Assembly (NCBI RefSeq): GCF_036013645.1
Contig: NZ_CP107869.1
Coordinates: 7,378,001-7,442,000 of the forward strand
Direction of reading: 5' to 3'
Origin: Streptomyces sp. NBC_00490
Lineage (GTDB): Bacteria; Actinomycetota; Actinomycetes; Streptomycetales; Streptomycetaceae
Length of the DNA stretch: 64,000 nt
The notes under the pieces are model-generated. The model made no database searches. It was not told the origin of the DNA and saw only the letters and a program-made list of their open reading frames with translations. Position numbers and translations under genes: made by a program. Shown one piece after another: positions 52,425-61,201 of the stretch. Within the stretch, counting starts at the first letter, position 1. Every line of letters starts with the position of its first letter.

Positions 52425-52721
52425 CGTCACTCTCTCCTCGACCCCTCGCGGCGGCCGCGTCGCCGCCGCTCTCCGGAACCCCGTGCCGATGCTCGCACCA
52501 CCCGTGGCACGGCGCGCTCCGGGCGCGCCGCCGCTCCGTGGCCCGTGTCCGCAGAATGCCCGGTGTGCGGTTTCCCGTCCGCTTCTGCGCGATTGCCCAC
52601 AGGTGTCGATCGGCTGTACAGCATGTGCCCGATCCCGTACGCCTCGTGATCGGGCCTGCCCGGCGGAGCAGAGTAGCCGGACATGGGCGATGCGGCCACC
52701 CCGTACGCGAGGATGGTGGCC

Positions 52722-53579
52722 ATGAACGCCATCATCTCCGCATCCGAACTCGTGAGCGAACTCGCGGGCGAGAACCCGCCAGTACTGCTCGACGTCCGCT
52801 GGCAGTTGAGCGTGGCCAAGGCGGCCGGGGAACCCCCCTTCGACGGCCGGGCCGAGTACGCGGCCGGGCACATCCCGGGTGCCGTCTTCGTCGACCTGGA
52901 CAGGGAACTTGCCTCCGCCGCCGGTCCGCGCGGCCGGCATCCCCTGCCCGATGTCGCGGAGTTCGGCGCCGTGATGCGCCGGGCGGGTGTGTCGGCCTCC
53001 GTGCCGGTGGTCGTGTACGACGGGGGACAGGGCTGGGCGGCCGCCCGCGCGTGGTGGTTGCTGCGCTGGACGGGTCACCCGGACGTGCGGGTCCTCGACG
53101 GCGGGTTGCCGGCGTGGGAGGGGCCCCTGCAGTCGTCGGTGCCCGGTCCCGCTCTCGCCGAGGGCGACTTCCGGCCGATGCCGGGACCCGCGGGGCTGCT
53201 CGACGCCGACGCGGCGGCGGCGCTGGCGCGGTCCGGGGTGCTGTTCGACGCGCGGGCGGGGGAGCGGTACCGGGGCGAGGTCGAGCCGATCGACCGGGTC
53301 GGCGGGCACATCCCGGGCGCCGTGTCCGCGCCGACGAACGAGAACGTGGGGCCGGACGGGCGTTTCCTGCCCGCCGAGGAGCTGGGCGCACGCTTCAAGG
53401 CCCTCGGGGCGGGCGACGGCTCCGAGGTCGGGGTGTACTGCGGTTCGGGCGTCTCCGGGGCGCACGAGGTGCTGGCCCTGGCGGTCGCCGGGATCCCGGC
53501 GGCTCTGTACGTCGGGTCCTGGTCGGAGTGGTCGTCGGACCCGTCCCGGCCGGTCGCCGTGGGCCCCGACCCCCAGTGA
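52722..53579 (+). CDS. sulfurtransferase (tandem rhodanese domains)
   Basis: 285 residues made of two rhodanese modules: an N-terminal non-catalytic one (PPVLLDVRWQLS; YAAGHIPGAVFVDLD) and a C-terminal one with active-site Cys in VYCGSGVSGAHE. It transfers sulfane sulfur from thiosulfate or 3-mercaptopyruvate to cyanide or thiols. ATG 52722 gives the MNAIISASELVSELAG start; GTG and ATG codons up to 13 residues upstream are possible. It is divergent from the VOC gene and convergent with sepH. Confidence 0.92.
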   Translation: MNAIISASELVSELAGENPPVLLDVRWQLSVAKAAGEPPFDGRAEYAAGHIPGAVFVDLDRELASAAGPRGRHPLPDVAEFGAVMRRAGVSASVPVVVYDGGQGWAAARAWWLLRWTGHPDVRVLDGGLPAWEGPLQSSVPGPALAEGDFRPMPGPAGLLDADAAAALARSGVLFDARAGERYRGEVEPIDRVGGHIPGAVSAPTNENVGPDGRFLPAEELGARFKALGAGDGSEVGVYCGSGVSGAHEVLALAVAGIPAALYVGSWSEWSSDPSRPVAVGPDPQ

Positions 53580-53640
53580 CCCGGCGCGAGGACTGAGCGG
53601 CCTCTTCAGCCGCCCGGCCGTACTCGTGCCGCACAAGCCG

Positions 53641-53671
53641 GAGGGCCCGCTGCCGATCGGCGCGGGCCCTC
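53641..53671. terminator. bidirectional terminator between sulfurtransferase gene and sepH
   Basis: GAGGGCCCGC (53641-53650) pairs with GCGGGCCCTC (53662-53671) around an 11-base loop, between convergent genes. Confidence 0.82.
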
Positions 53672-53706
53672 GTCCTCGTACGGCCGTCTCCAAGCCGTAC
53701 GACCGG

Positions 53707-54744
53707 CTACTCCTGCTTCTTGCGGCGGGTGCCGAACACGATCTCGTCCCAGCTCGGGACCGCCGCGCGGCGGCCGGGGCGGACGCCGTCGGCCTCGGCC
53801 TGGCGGTCGGTGGAGCCGGTGAGGCGGTCGCGGTGGCTGCCGACCGAACGGGGCATGAGGACATCCGCGTAGGCCGAACCGGCCGAGGCCGCCGGGGCCG
53901 GGGGCTCCTCCACCTCGGGTTCGGCGGGGGGCTCCTCCATGGGCGGGGCGGGCTCCGGGGGGCGCTCCGGGACCACCAGGTCGCCCCGGAAGCTCGGCAC
54001 CGCCTCCAGCAGGCTGGTCAGCGAGTCCCGCTCGGCCGTGGCCTCCTCGACCGGATCGGTCGACGGCACGGGCAGGCTCGGCCCCCGTTCGAGGGCGCGG
54101 TCCAGCGGACGGTCGCGCGGCAGCCGCGCGATCCGCGGGACGAACGGAAAGCTGGGCTCCGGCACGGCGAGGTCGTCGGACTCGCCGATCAGCGAGCGTG
54201 CTTCCTCGTCGACGGCCTGGACGAGCCGCCGAGGCGGGTCGTACGTCCAGCTCGCCGAGTGCGGTTCGCCCGCGACCCGGTAGACCAGCAGGACTTCCCA
54301 GGTGCCGTCGTCGCGGCGCCACGAGTCCCACTGGACGGTGTCCTTCTCGACGCCGCGCAGCAACAGGCGCTCCTGGACGGCCTCGCCGAGCTGGGGGCCC
54401 GCGTTCTCGCCGGGGCGGCGGACGGGTGTCTTGCGTGCCCGCTCGGCCATGAACGCGCGCTCCGCGAGCACAGGGCCCTCGAAGCGGCGTACGCGGTCCA
54501 CGGGGATGCCGGCCATCTGCGCGACCTCTTCGGCCGTCGCACCGGCGCGTATACGTGCCTGAATGTCACGGGGGCGGAGATGGCTCTCCACCTCGATCTC
54601 GATCTGGCCGAGGCGGGGACGGTCGCCGCGTACCGCGGCGCGCAGACGCTCGTCAATCGGAAGCGTGTACTCCGTGCTGTCCGCAGCCTTCAGCACCAGC
54701 CGTGTGCCGTCATTCGAGACGGCCACGACACGCAGTTCGGGCAT
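53707..54744 (-). CDS. sepH: cell division regulator SepH (DUF3071)
   Basis: 345 residues. The N-terminal DUF3071 region carries the helix-turn-helix-like motif RDIQARIRAGATAEEVAQMA; a disordered Pro/Glu-rich linker (about 225-300) leads to a short conserved C-terminal tail (PSWDEIVFGTRRKKQE) that interacts with FtsZ in the described protein. SepH stimulates FtsZ assembly and is needed for proper Z-ring formation in Streptomyces vegetative and sporulating hyphae (SCO5855). ATG 54744 with GGGAGGT upstream gives the MPELRVVAVSNDGTRLVL start; the longer open frame is not conserved. Confidence 0.93.
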   Translation of the reverse strand: MPELRVVAVSNDGTRLVLKAADSTEYTLPIDERLRAAVRGDRPRLGQIEIEVESHLRPRDIQARIRAGATAEEVAQMAGIPVDRVRRFEGPVLAERAFMAERARKTPVRRPGENAGPQLGEAVQERLLLRGVEKDTVQWDSWRRDDGTWEVLLVYRVAGEPHSASWTYDPPRRLVQAVDEEARSLIGESDDLAVPEPSFPFVPRIARLPRDRPLDRALERGPSLPVPSTDPVEEATAERDSLTSLLEAVPSFRGDLVVPERPPEPAPPMEEPPAEPEVEEPPAPAASAGSAYADVLMPRSVGSHRDRLTGSTDRQAEADGVRPGRRAAVPSWDEIVFGTRRKKQE

Positions 54745-55207
54745 GGGGACCTCCCGGGTGGTGCCTGCCGACGTCACGTGCGTCGCTGCTTCCGCTAGTC
54801 GAGTGTGGCCTGCCCGGGTGCAGCCTGCCACAACCTTGCCGAGTTGCCCGGCGTGTCGGGCACGGGCCCTGGAACGCCGTTATGGCACGGTTACCTATTC
54901 GCAACGCTAAGTGACCAACTCCGTCACCCTGTGCAACTAGCCCCCTCCTGGCGGTCCTTGGAGCCATGGACGCCCTGGCGGGAGACCGGATCCAGGGCTC
55001 GCAACAGTACTCCATTTGGACCACGTGCGTGGATTGGCGCGCCGCCCAACTTCTGGCAACAGACCGGACTTGACGGCCTCCCGCGCGAATTCGGGGATCT
55101 TGAACGTGGCGCACTTCACGTAATCACCCGAAACGGAACGCGAAGTCCGGTGACGGCACGCTCACTTCACCCGGCCCCGAGATCCCGCCCGCCGCGCCCA
55201 CCGAGCG
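54745..55207. other. 463-base gap between the oxidase gene end and sepH start
   Basis: The sequence is slightly less GC-rich than its flanks and must contain the sepH promoter (minus strand). A 60-codon minus-strand frame from ATG 55119 begins MKCATFKIPEFAREAVKSGL and could be a small protein, but its second half is Pro/Gly/Trp-rich and it has no ribosome-binding site. I call no gene here. Confidence 0.5.
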
Positions 55208-56527
55208 CTACGGGCCCAACACCCTGCGCAAGTAGTCGTTCTGGAACCGGCGTTCAGGATCGAGCCGGTCCCGCAGCGCGGTGAACTCGCCGAAGCGGGG
55301 ATAGACCCCGGCGAAGTACTCGGCGTCGCGCGTGTGCACCTTGCCCCAGTGCGGACGCCCCTCGTGCGCGGTGAAGATGCGCTCGGCGGCGGTGAAGTAC
55401 GCCTGGTAGGGCGTGCCCTTGACCATGTGCACCGCGATGTAGGCGCTGTCGCGGCCCGACGCCGTGGACAGGGTGATGTCGTCGGCCGGCGCCGTGCGCA
55501 CCTCGACCGGGAAGCTCACCTTGAGGCCGGAGCGCTCGACCATGGCCCTCAGCTCGCGCAGCGTCTCGGCGACGGCCGCGCGCGGGACGGCGTACTCCAT
55601 CTCCACGAAGCGCACCCGGCGCGGCGATGTGAAGACCTTGTACGGGATGTCCGTGTAGGTCCGCGCGGACAGGGCCTTGCTGGAGATCCGGGCGATCGCC
55701 GGGATCGTCCCGGGCGCCGCGCGGCCGACCCACTGGGCGACCTGGAAGACGCCGTTGGAGAGGAACTCGTCCTCGATCCAGCCCTGGATCTGCGGCACCG
55801 GCTTCTCCGGGCCCGCGCTGCGGTTGTTGCGCTTGGTGTTGGTGCTGCCGGTGTGCGGGAACCAGTAGAACTCGAAGTGCTCGTTCTCGGCCCACAGTTC
55901 GTCGAACTCGGCGAGCACCCTGTCGAAGGGCATCGGCTCCTCGAGGGCCGTCAGCAGGAAGATCGGCTCCACGGCGAAGGTGATCGCGGTGACGATGCCG
56001 AGCGCGCCGAGGCCTATCCGGGCGGCCGCGAAGACCTCGGGGTTCTCCTTCTCGGAACAGCTGAGCACCGAACCGTCGGCCGTGACCAGCTCCAGGCCCT
56101 TGATCTGGGCGGCGATCGAACCGGACTCACGGCCGGTGCCGTGCGTGCCGGTGCTGGTGGCGCCGGAGACGGTCTGCTCCATGATGTCGCCCATGTTCGT
56201 GAGCGACAGGCCCTCCCGCGCGAGAGCGATGTTGAGCCGCTTGAGCGGGGTCCCGGCCTCCACGGTGACCGTCCCGGCCTCACGGTCGATGTCGCGGATA
56301 CCGGTCAGCAGTTGAGGGCGTATCAACACACCGTCGGTGGCGGCGATCGAGGTGAAGGAGTGCCCGGTGCCGACGGCCTTCACCTTCAGGCCGTCCGCGG
56401 CCGCTTTCCGTACGGCGTCCGCGAGCTCCTCGACCGAGGCGGGCGTGACCTCCCGCGCGGGCCGGGCGGCGACGTTCCCACCCCAGTTACGCCACGTGCC
56501 GTTCCTGCCGCTCGCTGTGCTGCTCAA
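55208..56527 (-). CDS. FAD-linked sugar-lactone/alditol-type oxidase
   Basis: 439 residues of the VAO flavoprotein family: GTGHSFTSIAATDG (His56 is the usual covalent-FAD position), GDIMEQTVSGATSTGTHGTG for the FAD pyrophosphate, and a C-terminal ALO domain with HWGKVHT and the end FQNDYLRRVLG. Members oxidise D-arabinono- or L-gulono-1,4-lactone or alditols with oxygen. TTG 56527, preceded by GGGGAGG, is the start; it lies inside the last 41 bases of the MFS gene, so the two overlap and are probably coupled. Substrate cannot be decided. Confidence 0.88.
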   Translation of the reverse strand: MSSTASGRNGTWRNWGGNVAARPAREVTPASVEELADAVRKAAADGLKVKAVGTGHSFTSIAATDGVLIRPQLLTGIRDIDREAGTVTVEAGTPLKRLNIALAREGLSLTNMGDIMEQTVSGATSTGTHGTGRESGSIAAQIKGLELVTADGSVLSCSEKENPEVFAAARIGLGALGIVTAITFAVEPIFLLTALEEPMPFDRVLAEFDELWAENEHFEFYWFPHTGSTNTKRNNRSAGPEKPVPQIQGWIEDEFLSNGVFQVAQWVGRAAPGTIPAIARISSKALSARTYTDIPYKVFTSPRRVRFVEMEYAVPRAAVAETLRELRAMVERSGLKVSFPVEVRTAPADDITLSTASGRDSAYIAVHMVKGTPYQAYFTAAERIFTAHEGRPHWGKVHTRDAEYFAGVYPRFGEFTALRDRLDPERRFQNDYLRRVLGP

Positions 56528-57728
56528 CGGTGCCTCCCCGACCCGGAGCCGGCCCCTTGAGCCGGCGGTACCCCAGAAAACCGACCGCGACCGCGACGGC
56601 CCCGGACACCGCCGGGACCCCGTACCCGGCGCGCGCCCCGGCCGCGTCGATGACCCAGCCGGCCGCGGAGGAGCCGAGTGCGACCCCGACCGCCAGCCCG
56701 GTACTGATCCAGGTCATGCCCTCGGTCAGCTGCGCGCGTGGTACGTGCTGCTCGATGAGGGACATCGTGGTGATCATCGTGGGAGCGATGGCCAGGCCCG
56801 CCAGGAACAGCGCCACGGCCAGAAACGGCAAGTTTCCGACCAGTAGGAGGGGGATCATACTCACGGCCATCGCGCATATGCCCAGCAGCCAGCGAGGTTC
56901 GGGCGCCCCCTTGAAGTGCAGCAACCCGAAGACGAGGCCGGCCGCGCAGGAGCCCGCCGCGTACAGGGCGAGCACGATGCTGGCGGCGCCCTTGTGGCCC
57001 TGCTCGTCGGCGAAGGCCACGGTGACCACGTCGACGCCGCCGAAGATGGCCCCGGTCGCCACGAAGGTGGCCACCAAAACCTGGAGCCCGGCGGAGCGCA
57101 GGGCGCTGCCGCCGTCACCGTGCTTCTCGCGCGGGTGCGGCGCGGGCTCGGTGGCGCGCTGAGCGGTCAGCCAGAAGACGCCGACCGCCAGGAAGCAGGC
57201 GGCGAGCAGCGGGCCCGCCTCCGGGAACCAGGCCGTGGACAGCCCGATCGAGATGATCGGCCCGAAGATGAAGCAGACCTCGTCGATCACCGACTCGAAC
57301 GAGTAGGCGGTGTGCAGCTGCGGCGTCCCGCCGTACAGCGCGGCCCACCGCGCGCGGATCATCGCGCCGATGCTCGGTACGCATCCGATGCCGGCGCTGA
57401 ACACGTACAGCGTCCAGTCGGGCCACCGGTAGTGCGCGGCGAACAGCAGCCCGGCCGCCGAGGCGAGTGCGATCAGCGTCGCCGGGCGCAGCACCCGCCG
57501 CTGCCCGTGCTGGTCCACCAGCCGCGAGACCTGGGGGCCCGCCACCGCCGCGGCCAGCGCCATGGTGGCCGACAGCGCGCCGGCGAGCCCGTACCGCCCG
57601 GTGAGCTGGGAGACCATGGTCACCACGCCGATGCCCATCATCGACAACGGCATCCTGCCGAGGAACCCCGCGGCGGAGAAGCCCTTACTGCCGGGGGCGG
57701 CGAAGAGGGCGAGGTAGGGGCTCGGCAC
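56487..57728 (-). CDS. MFS transporter
   Basis: 413 residues, about 12 membrane helices; DQHGQRR forms the helix 2-3 loop motif. Sequence style fits drug or siderophore exporters of the major facilitator superfamily. The last 41 bases overlap the oxidase gene start. Its own GTG is at 57728. In the 176-base region shared with divergent hemH lies an inverted repeat TTAGG-N4-CCTAA, which might be an iron-regulator site. The substrate is unknown. Confidence 0.85.
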   Translation of the reverse strand: MPSPYLALFAAPGSKGFSAAGFLGRMPLSMMGIGVVTMVSQLTGRYGLAGALSATMALAAAVAGPQVSRLVDQHGQRRVLRPATLIALASAAGLLFAAHYRWPDWTLYVFSAGIGCVPSIGAMIRARWAALYGGTPQLHTAYSFESVIDEVCFIFGPIISIGLSTAWFPEAGPLLAACFLAVGVFWLTAQRATEPAPHPREKHGDGGSALRSAGLQVLVATFVATGAIFGGVDVVTVAFADEQGHKGAASIVLALYAAGSCAAGLVFGLLHFKGAPEPRWLLGICAMAVSMIPLLLVGNLPFLAVALFLAGLAIAPTMITTMSLIEQHVPRAQLTEGMTWISTGLAVGVALGSSAAGWVIDAAGARAGYGVPAVSGAVAVAVGFLGYRRLKGPAPGRGGTVEQHSERQERHVA

Positions 57729-57808
57729 GAGGGTCTCCGGTCGGACGGGATCGGCGGTGGATGCCGACAGTCCAGTAAGGCGTGAAGGCAGCGGATACAG
57801 CTTACGAG

Positions 57809-57822
57809 TTAGGTGACCCTAA
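57809..57822. promoter_or_regulatory. possible iron-type operator between MFS gene and hemH
   Basis: TTAGG and CCTAA with a TGAC spacer. Only about 13 of 19 positions fit a DmdR/IdeR box in the best alignment, so this is weak. It lies between two divergent genes, one of which (hemH) consumes iron. Confidence 0.3.
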
Positions 57823-57904
57823 TGCACCTGGCGGTCCGGCCCCGGAACTCCGTCCGGCACCCCGCCGTTTTCCGGCTGTCAGTACCGGATGACAGGATCG
57901 ACCC

Positions 57905-59032
57905 ATGCCAGACGCGCTCGATGCCACCCCCTACGACGCCCTGCTCCTGCTCTCGTTCGGCGGCCCGGAGGGCCCGGACGACGTCGTCCCGTTCCTGGAG
58001 AACGTGACGCGAGGGCGCGGCATCCCCAAGGAACGCCTGAAGGAAGTCGGGCAGCACTACTTCCTGTTCGGCGGGGTCAGCCCCATCAACGACCAGAACC
58101 GCGCCCTGCTGGACGCCCTGCGCAAGGACTTCGCCGAGCACGGCCTGGGCCTGCCGATCTACTGGGGCAACCGCAACTGGGCCCCGTACCTGACGGACAC
58201 CCTGCGCGAGATGGTCGCCGACGGTCACCGCCGCATCCTGGTCCTGGCCACGAGCGCGTACGCCTCGTACTCGGGCTGCCGCCAGTACCGGGAGAACCTC
58301 GCCGACTCGCTGGCGGCACTGGAGGCCGAGGGCGTCGAGCTCCCCCGGATCGACAAGCTGCGGCACTACTTCAACCACGAGGGCTTCCTGGAGCCCATGA
58401 TCGAGGGCGTCCTGCGGTCCCTCGCCGACCTCCCCGCGGACGTCCGGGACGGCGCGCACCTCGCCTTCTCGACCCACTCCATCCCGAACGCGTCGGCGGA
58501 CACCTCCGGCCCCGTCGAGGGCCACGGCGACGGCGGCGCGTACGTGGAGCAGCACCTGGAGGTCTCGCGGCTGATCGCCGAGGCGGTCCGCGAGCGCACC
58601 GGCGTGGACCACCCCTGGCAGCTCGTCTACCAGTCCCGCTCGGGCGCCCCGCACATCCCGTGGCTGGAGCCGGACATCTGCGACCACCTGGAGGAGCGCC
58701 ACGCGTCCGGCGCCCCCGCGGTGGTGATCGCCCCCATCGGCTTCGTCTCCGACCACATGGAGGTCCTGTACGACCTCGACACGGAGGCCAAGGCCAAGGC
58801 GGAGGAGCTGGGGCTGCCGATGCGCCGCTCGGCCACGGTCGGCTCCGACCCGCGGTTCGCCGCCGCGATCCGCGACCTGGTCCTGGAGCGATCCGCGGTC
58901 GAGCGCGGCCAGGCGGTCACGCCCTGCGCCCTCGGCGCACTCGGCGCGAGCCACAACCTCTGCCCGGTCGGCTGCTGCCCGTCCCGTGCCCCCCACCCCG
59001 CCGCCGCGGGCGCCGACAGCCCCTACGCGTGA
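57905..59032 (+). CDS. hemH: ferrochelatase (coproporphyrin-dependent type)
   Basis: 375 residues: [20 protein letters not shown] at the start, the catalytic His in AFSTHSIP and Glu in the region [11 protein letters not shown]. As in other actinobacteria it should insert iron into coproporphyrin III in the coproporphyrin-dependent heme pathway. The C-terminal cysteine cluster ([17 protein letters not shown]) fits the 2Fe-2S cluster of actinobacterial enzymes. The CAGGAT at 57892-57897, 7 bases before ATG 57905, suggests a leaderless mRNA. The inositol-monophosphatase-like gene follows after 8 bases. Confidence 0.94.
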   Translation: MPDALDATPYDALLLLSFGGPEGPDDVVPFLENVTRGRGIPKERLKEVGQHYFLFGGVSPINDQNRALLDALRKDFAEHGLGLPIYWGNRNWAPYLTDTLREMVADGHRRILVLATSAYASYSGCRQYRENLADSLAALEAEGVELPRIDKLRHYFNHEGFLEPMIEGVLRSLADLPADVRDGAHLAFSTHSIPNASADTSGPVEGHGDGGAYVEQHLEVSRLIAEAVRERTGVDHPWQLVYQSRSGAPHIPWLEPDICDHLEERHASGAPAVVIAPIGFVSDHMEVLYDLDTEAKAKAEELGLPMRRSATVGSDPRFAAAIRDLVLERSAVERGQAVTPCALGALGASHNLCPVGCCPSRAPHPAAAGADSPYA

Positions 59033-59040
59033 GGAACCCC

Positions 59041-59856
59041 GTGACCGCCCCTCTGCACACGGAACTGCTTCAGCTCGCCCAGGAGGCCGCCCGCAAGGCC
59101 GGTGCCCTCCTCAGGGACGGCCGCCCGGCCGATCTGGCGGTGGCCGCCACCAAGTCGAGCCCCATCGACGTGGTCACCGAGATGGACATCGCGGCGGAGA
59201 AACTGATCACGGACCTGATCGCCTCCCACCGCCCCGACGACGGCTTCCTCGGCGAGGAGGGCGCCTCCAGCGAGGGCACCAGCGGCATCCGCTGGGTGAT
59301 CGACCCGCTCGACGGCACGGTCAACTACCTGTACGGCCTGCCCACTTGGGCCGTCTCCATCGCGGCCGAGCAGGACGGCGAGACGGTCGCCGGAGTGGTG
59401 GCGGCCCCGATGCGCGGCGAGACGTACCACGCGGTGAAGGGCGAGGGCGCCTGGGCCACGGGCGCGTGGGAGGGCGAACGCAGGCTGGCCTGCCGCCCGG
59501 CACCTCCCCTGGACCAGGCGCTGGTCTCGACGGGCTTCAACTACGTCCTGGAGGTCCGGGCCCATCAGGCCGAGGTCGCCCGGAAACTGATCCCGCTGCT
59601 CCGGGACATCCGCCGCAGCGGATCGGCCGCGGTGGACCTGTGCGACGTGGCCGCGGGCCGCCTCGACGGCTACTACGAACGCGGCCTGAACCCCTGGGAC
59701 CTCGCGGCGGGCGACCTGATCGCCCGGGAGGCGGGTGCCCTGACCGGTGGACGCCCCGGAGAGCGCCCCGCACGGGATCTGGCGATCGCCGGCACCCCGG
59801 GCGTCTTCGAGCCCCTCCAGCGGCTCCTGGAGGACTTCGGCGCCTGGCACGACTGA
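59041..59856 (+). CDS. inositol monophosphatase family protein
   Basis: 271 residues with the full Li-sensitive phosphatase motifs: FLGEEGASSEG, WVIDPLDGTVNYLYGLP (metal Asp residues) and GLNPWDLAAGDLIAREAG. It hydrolyses phosphate from inositol or a related sugar or nucleotide. GTG 59041 lies 8 bases after the hemH stop, so the pair is an operon, as commonly found in Streptomyces. The physiological substrate is unclear. Confidence 0.92.
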   Translation: MTAPLHTELLQLAQEAARKAGALLRDGRPADLAVAATKSSPIDVVTEMDIAAEKLITDLIASHRPDDGFLGEEGASSEGTSGIRWVIDPLDGTVNYLYGLPTWAVSIAAEQDGETVAGVVAAPMRGETYHAVKGEGAWATGAWEGERRLACRPAPPLDQALVSTGFNYVLEVRAHQAEVARKLIPLLRDIRRSGSAAVDLCDVAAGRLDGYYERGLNPWDLAAGDLIAREAGALTGGRPGERPARDLAIAGTPGVFEPLQRLLEDFGAWHD

Positions 59857-59880
59857 CGGGCACCGACACCACGCAAGCCA

Positions 59881-59913
59881 GTGGGCCCCGGCGCTGGATT
59901 CACCGGGGCCCAC
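59881..59913. terminator. terminator after hemH operon
   Basis: GTGGGCCCCGG (59881-59891) pairs with CCGGGGCCCAC (59903-59913) around an 11-base loop; the small gene on the other strand ends just beyond, so it may serve both. Confidence 0.85.
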
Positions 59914-59938
59914 GGTCGTGCTCAAAGCCGATCAGACG

Positions 59939-60103
59939 CTAGGCGCTGACCTCCACACCATGTTCGGCGGCAAGGCGGCGCAGGTCTTCGAGCTCGCCCT
60001 GCTCCACCTCGACGAGGAAGTCGTCGCCCTCGTTACGAGCCCGCGTCAGGTCGGTCTCGGTCGCCCTTATGCGCTGCAGAAGTCCTGCGGTGAATGCGTC
60101 CAT
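59939..60103 (-). CDS. small conserved helical protein of unknown function
   Basis: 54 residues (MDAFTAGLLQRIRATETDLT, then an acidic helix ending EDLRRLAAEHGVEVSA), soluble, with heptad-like spacing that suggests a coiled coil. ATG 60103 has GAGGGGG upstream. The small size, placement between hemH and cutR and conserved look argue for a real gene. No function can be given. Confidence 0.75.
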   Translation of the reverse strand: MDAFTAGLLQRIRATETDLTRARNEGDDFLVEVEQGELEDLRRLAAEHGVEVSA

Positions 60104-60541
60104 GCTGCGCCCCCTCGTCCTGGGTCGTGGGTCGGTGGCACGGGGGTGTGCCGTTGGGAAGGGGCGATCACGCCTCCAGCAGATGCCCAGCGCTGCCCTG
60201 CTGGGCGGCGGCGGCGCCGGACACCCACGCCCGCTCTGCGGAAAGCGGATTGCGGTGCACCGCATGGTGCTGCGGCACATGCAGAGCGTGATCGCGGGGT
60301 GTAAAGCCGTCCTCCCCGCGCTCTCTTCCACGGAAACCTCAACCCGACGAGAAAATCTCGCATTCCCCGGCTTCACACCTGACCTTCACCCGGGCCCACA
60401 CCTGGCCTTCAGACGGCCCTTCCCCGTCTTACAGCCGACTTATGACCGAAAAGGGCAGGATGGAGGTCAACACACTCACCAAGGCCCCTGCCCGCGTGCC
60501 CTTGCGGCGCTACGCGGGTGGACACAGGAAGGACAAGCGAC
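60104..60541. other. 438-base region upstream of cutR
   Basis: No gene. It holds the direct repeat at 60374-60411 and must carry the cutRS promoter. Several GC hairpins (60170-60240) are too weak to call. Confidence 0.5.
60374..60411. repeat. direct repeat upstream of cutR, candidate response-regulator site
   Basis: CACACCTGACCTTCA (60374-60388) and CACACCTGGCCTTCA (60397-60411) differ in one base and are spaced 23 bases, about two helical turns. OmpR-type regulators bind direct repeats, so CutR autoregulation is possible. They lie 130-170 bases before GTG 60542. Confidence 0.5.
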
Positions 60542-61195
60542 GTGCGCGTACTCGTCGTCGAGGACGAGCAACTGCTCGCCGATGCGGTGGCCACCGGACT
60601 GCGCCGGGAGGCCATGGCCGTCGACGTCGTGTACGACGGCGCGGCCGCCCTGGAGCGCATCGGCGTCAACGACTACGACGTGGTCGTCCTCGACCGTGAC
60701 CTCCCGCTGGTGCACGGCGACGACGTCTGCCGCAAGATCGTCGAGCTCGGCATGCCCACGCGCGTGCTGATGCTCACGGCGTCCGGCGACGTCAGCGACC
60801 GTGTCGAGGGCCTGGAGATCGGCGCCGACGACTACCTGCCCAAGCCCTTCGCGTTCAGCGAGCTGACGGCACGCGTGCGTGCCCTCGGCCGCCGCACCAG
60901 CATGCCGCTGCCGCCCGTCCTGGAGCGCGCCGGCATCAAACTCGACCCGAACCGCCGCGAGGTCTTCCGGGACGGCAAGGAGGTGCAGCTCGCGCCCAAG
61001 GAGTTCGCCGTCCTGGAGGTGCTGATGCGCTCCGAGGGCGCGGTCGTCTCCGCGGAGCAGCTCCTGGAGAAGGCCTGGGACGAGAACACCGACCCGTTCA
61101 CCAACGTCGTCCGGGTCACCGTCATGACCCTGCGCCGCAAGCTGGGCGAGCCGCCGGTCATCGTCACCGTGCCCGGCTCCGGCTACCGGATCTGA
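60542..61195 (+). CDS. cutR: response regulator CutR (OmpR family)
   Basis: 217 residues as in S. coelicolor CutR (SCO5862): receiver with acidic residues in VVEDEQL, phosphoacceptor Asp51 (VVVLDRDLP), Thr in MLTASGD and Lys in YLPKPFAF, and an OmpR-type winged helix (VFRDGKEVQLAPKEFAVLEV). GTG 60542 follows AGGAAGGA; the longer open frame is not used. CutRS was first linked to copper metabolism and actinorhodin repression and later to secretion stress. It is separated by 6 bases from cutS. Confidence 0.93.
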   Translation: MRVLVVEDEQLLADAVATGLRREAMAVDVVYDGAAALERIGVNDYDVVVLDRDLPLVHGDDVCRKIVELGMPTRVLMLTASGDVSDRVEGLEIGADDYLPKPFAFSELTARVRALGRRTSMPLPPVLERAGIKLDPNRREVFRDGKEVQLAPKEFAVLEVLMRSEGAVVSAEQLLEKAWDENTDPFTNVVRVTVMTLRRKLGEPPVIVTVPGSGYRI

Positions 61196-61201
61196 TCCGC
61201 C

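Noticed and set aside
52425..53864. Long minus-strand extension of the VOC gene
   Set aside because: It is antisense to the sulfurtransferase gene; VOC conservation starts at 52424.
54937..55119. 60-codon minus-strand frame beginning MKCATFKIPEF
   Set aside because: No ribosome-binding site and a low-complexity Pro/Gly/Trp end; it might still be real, but evidence is too thin.
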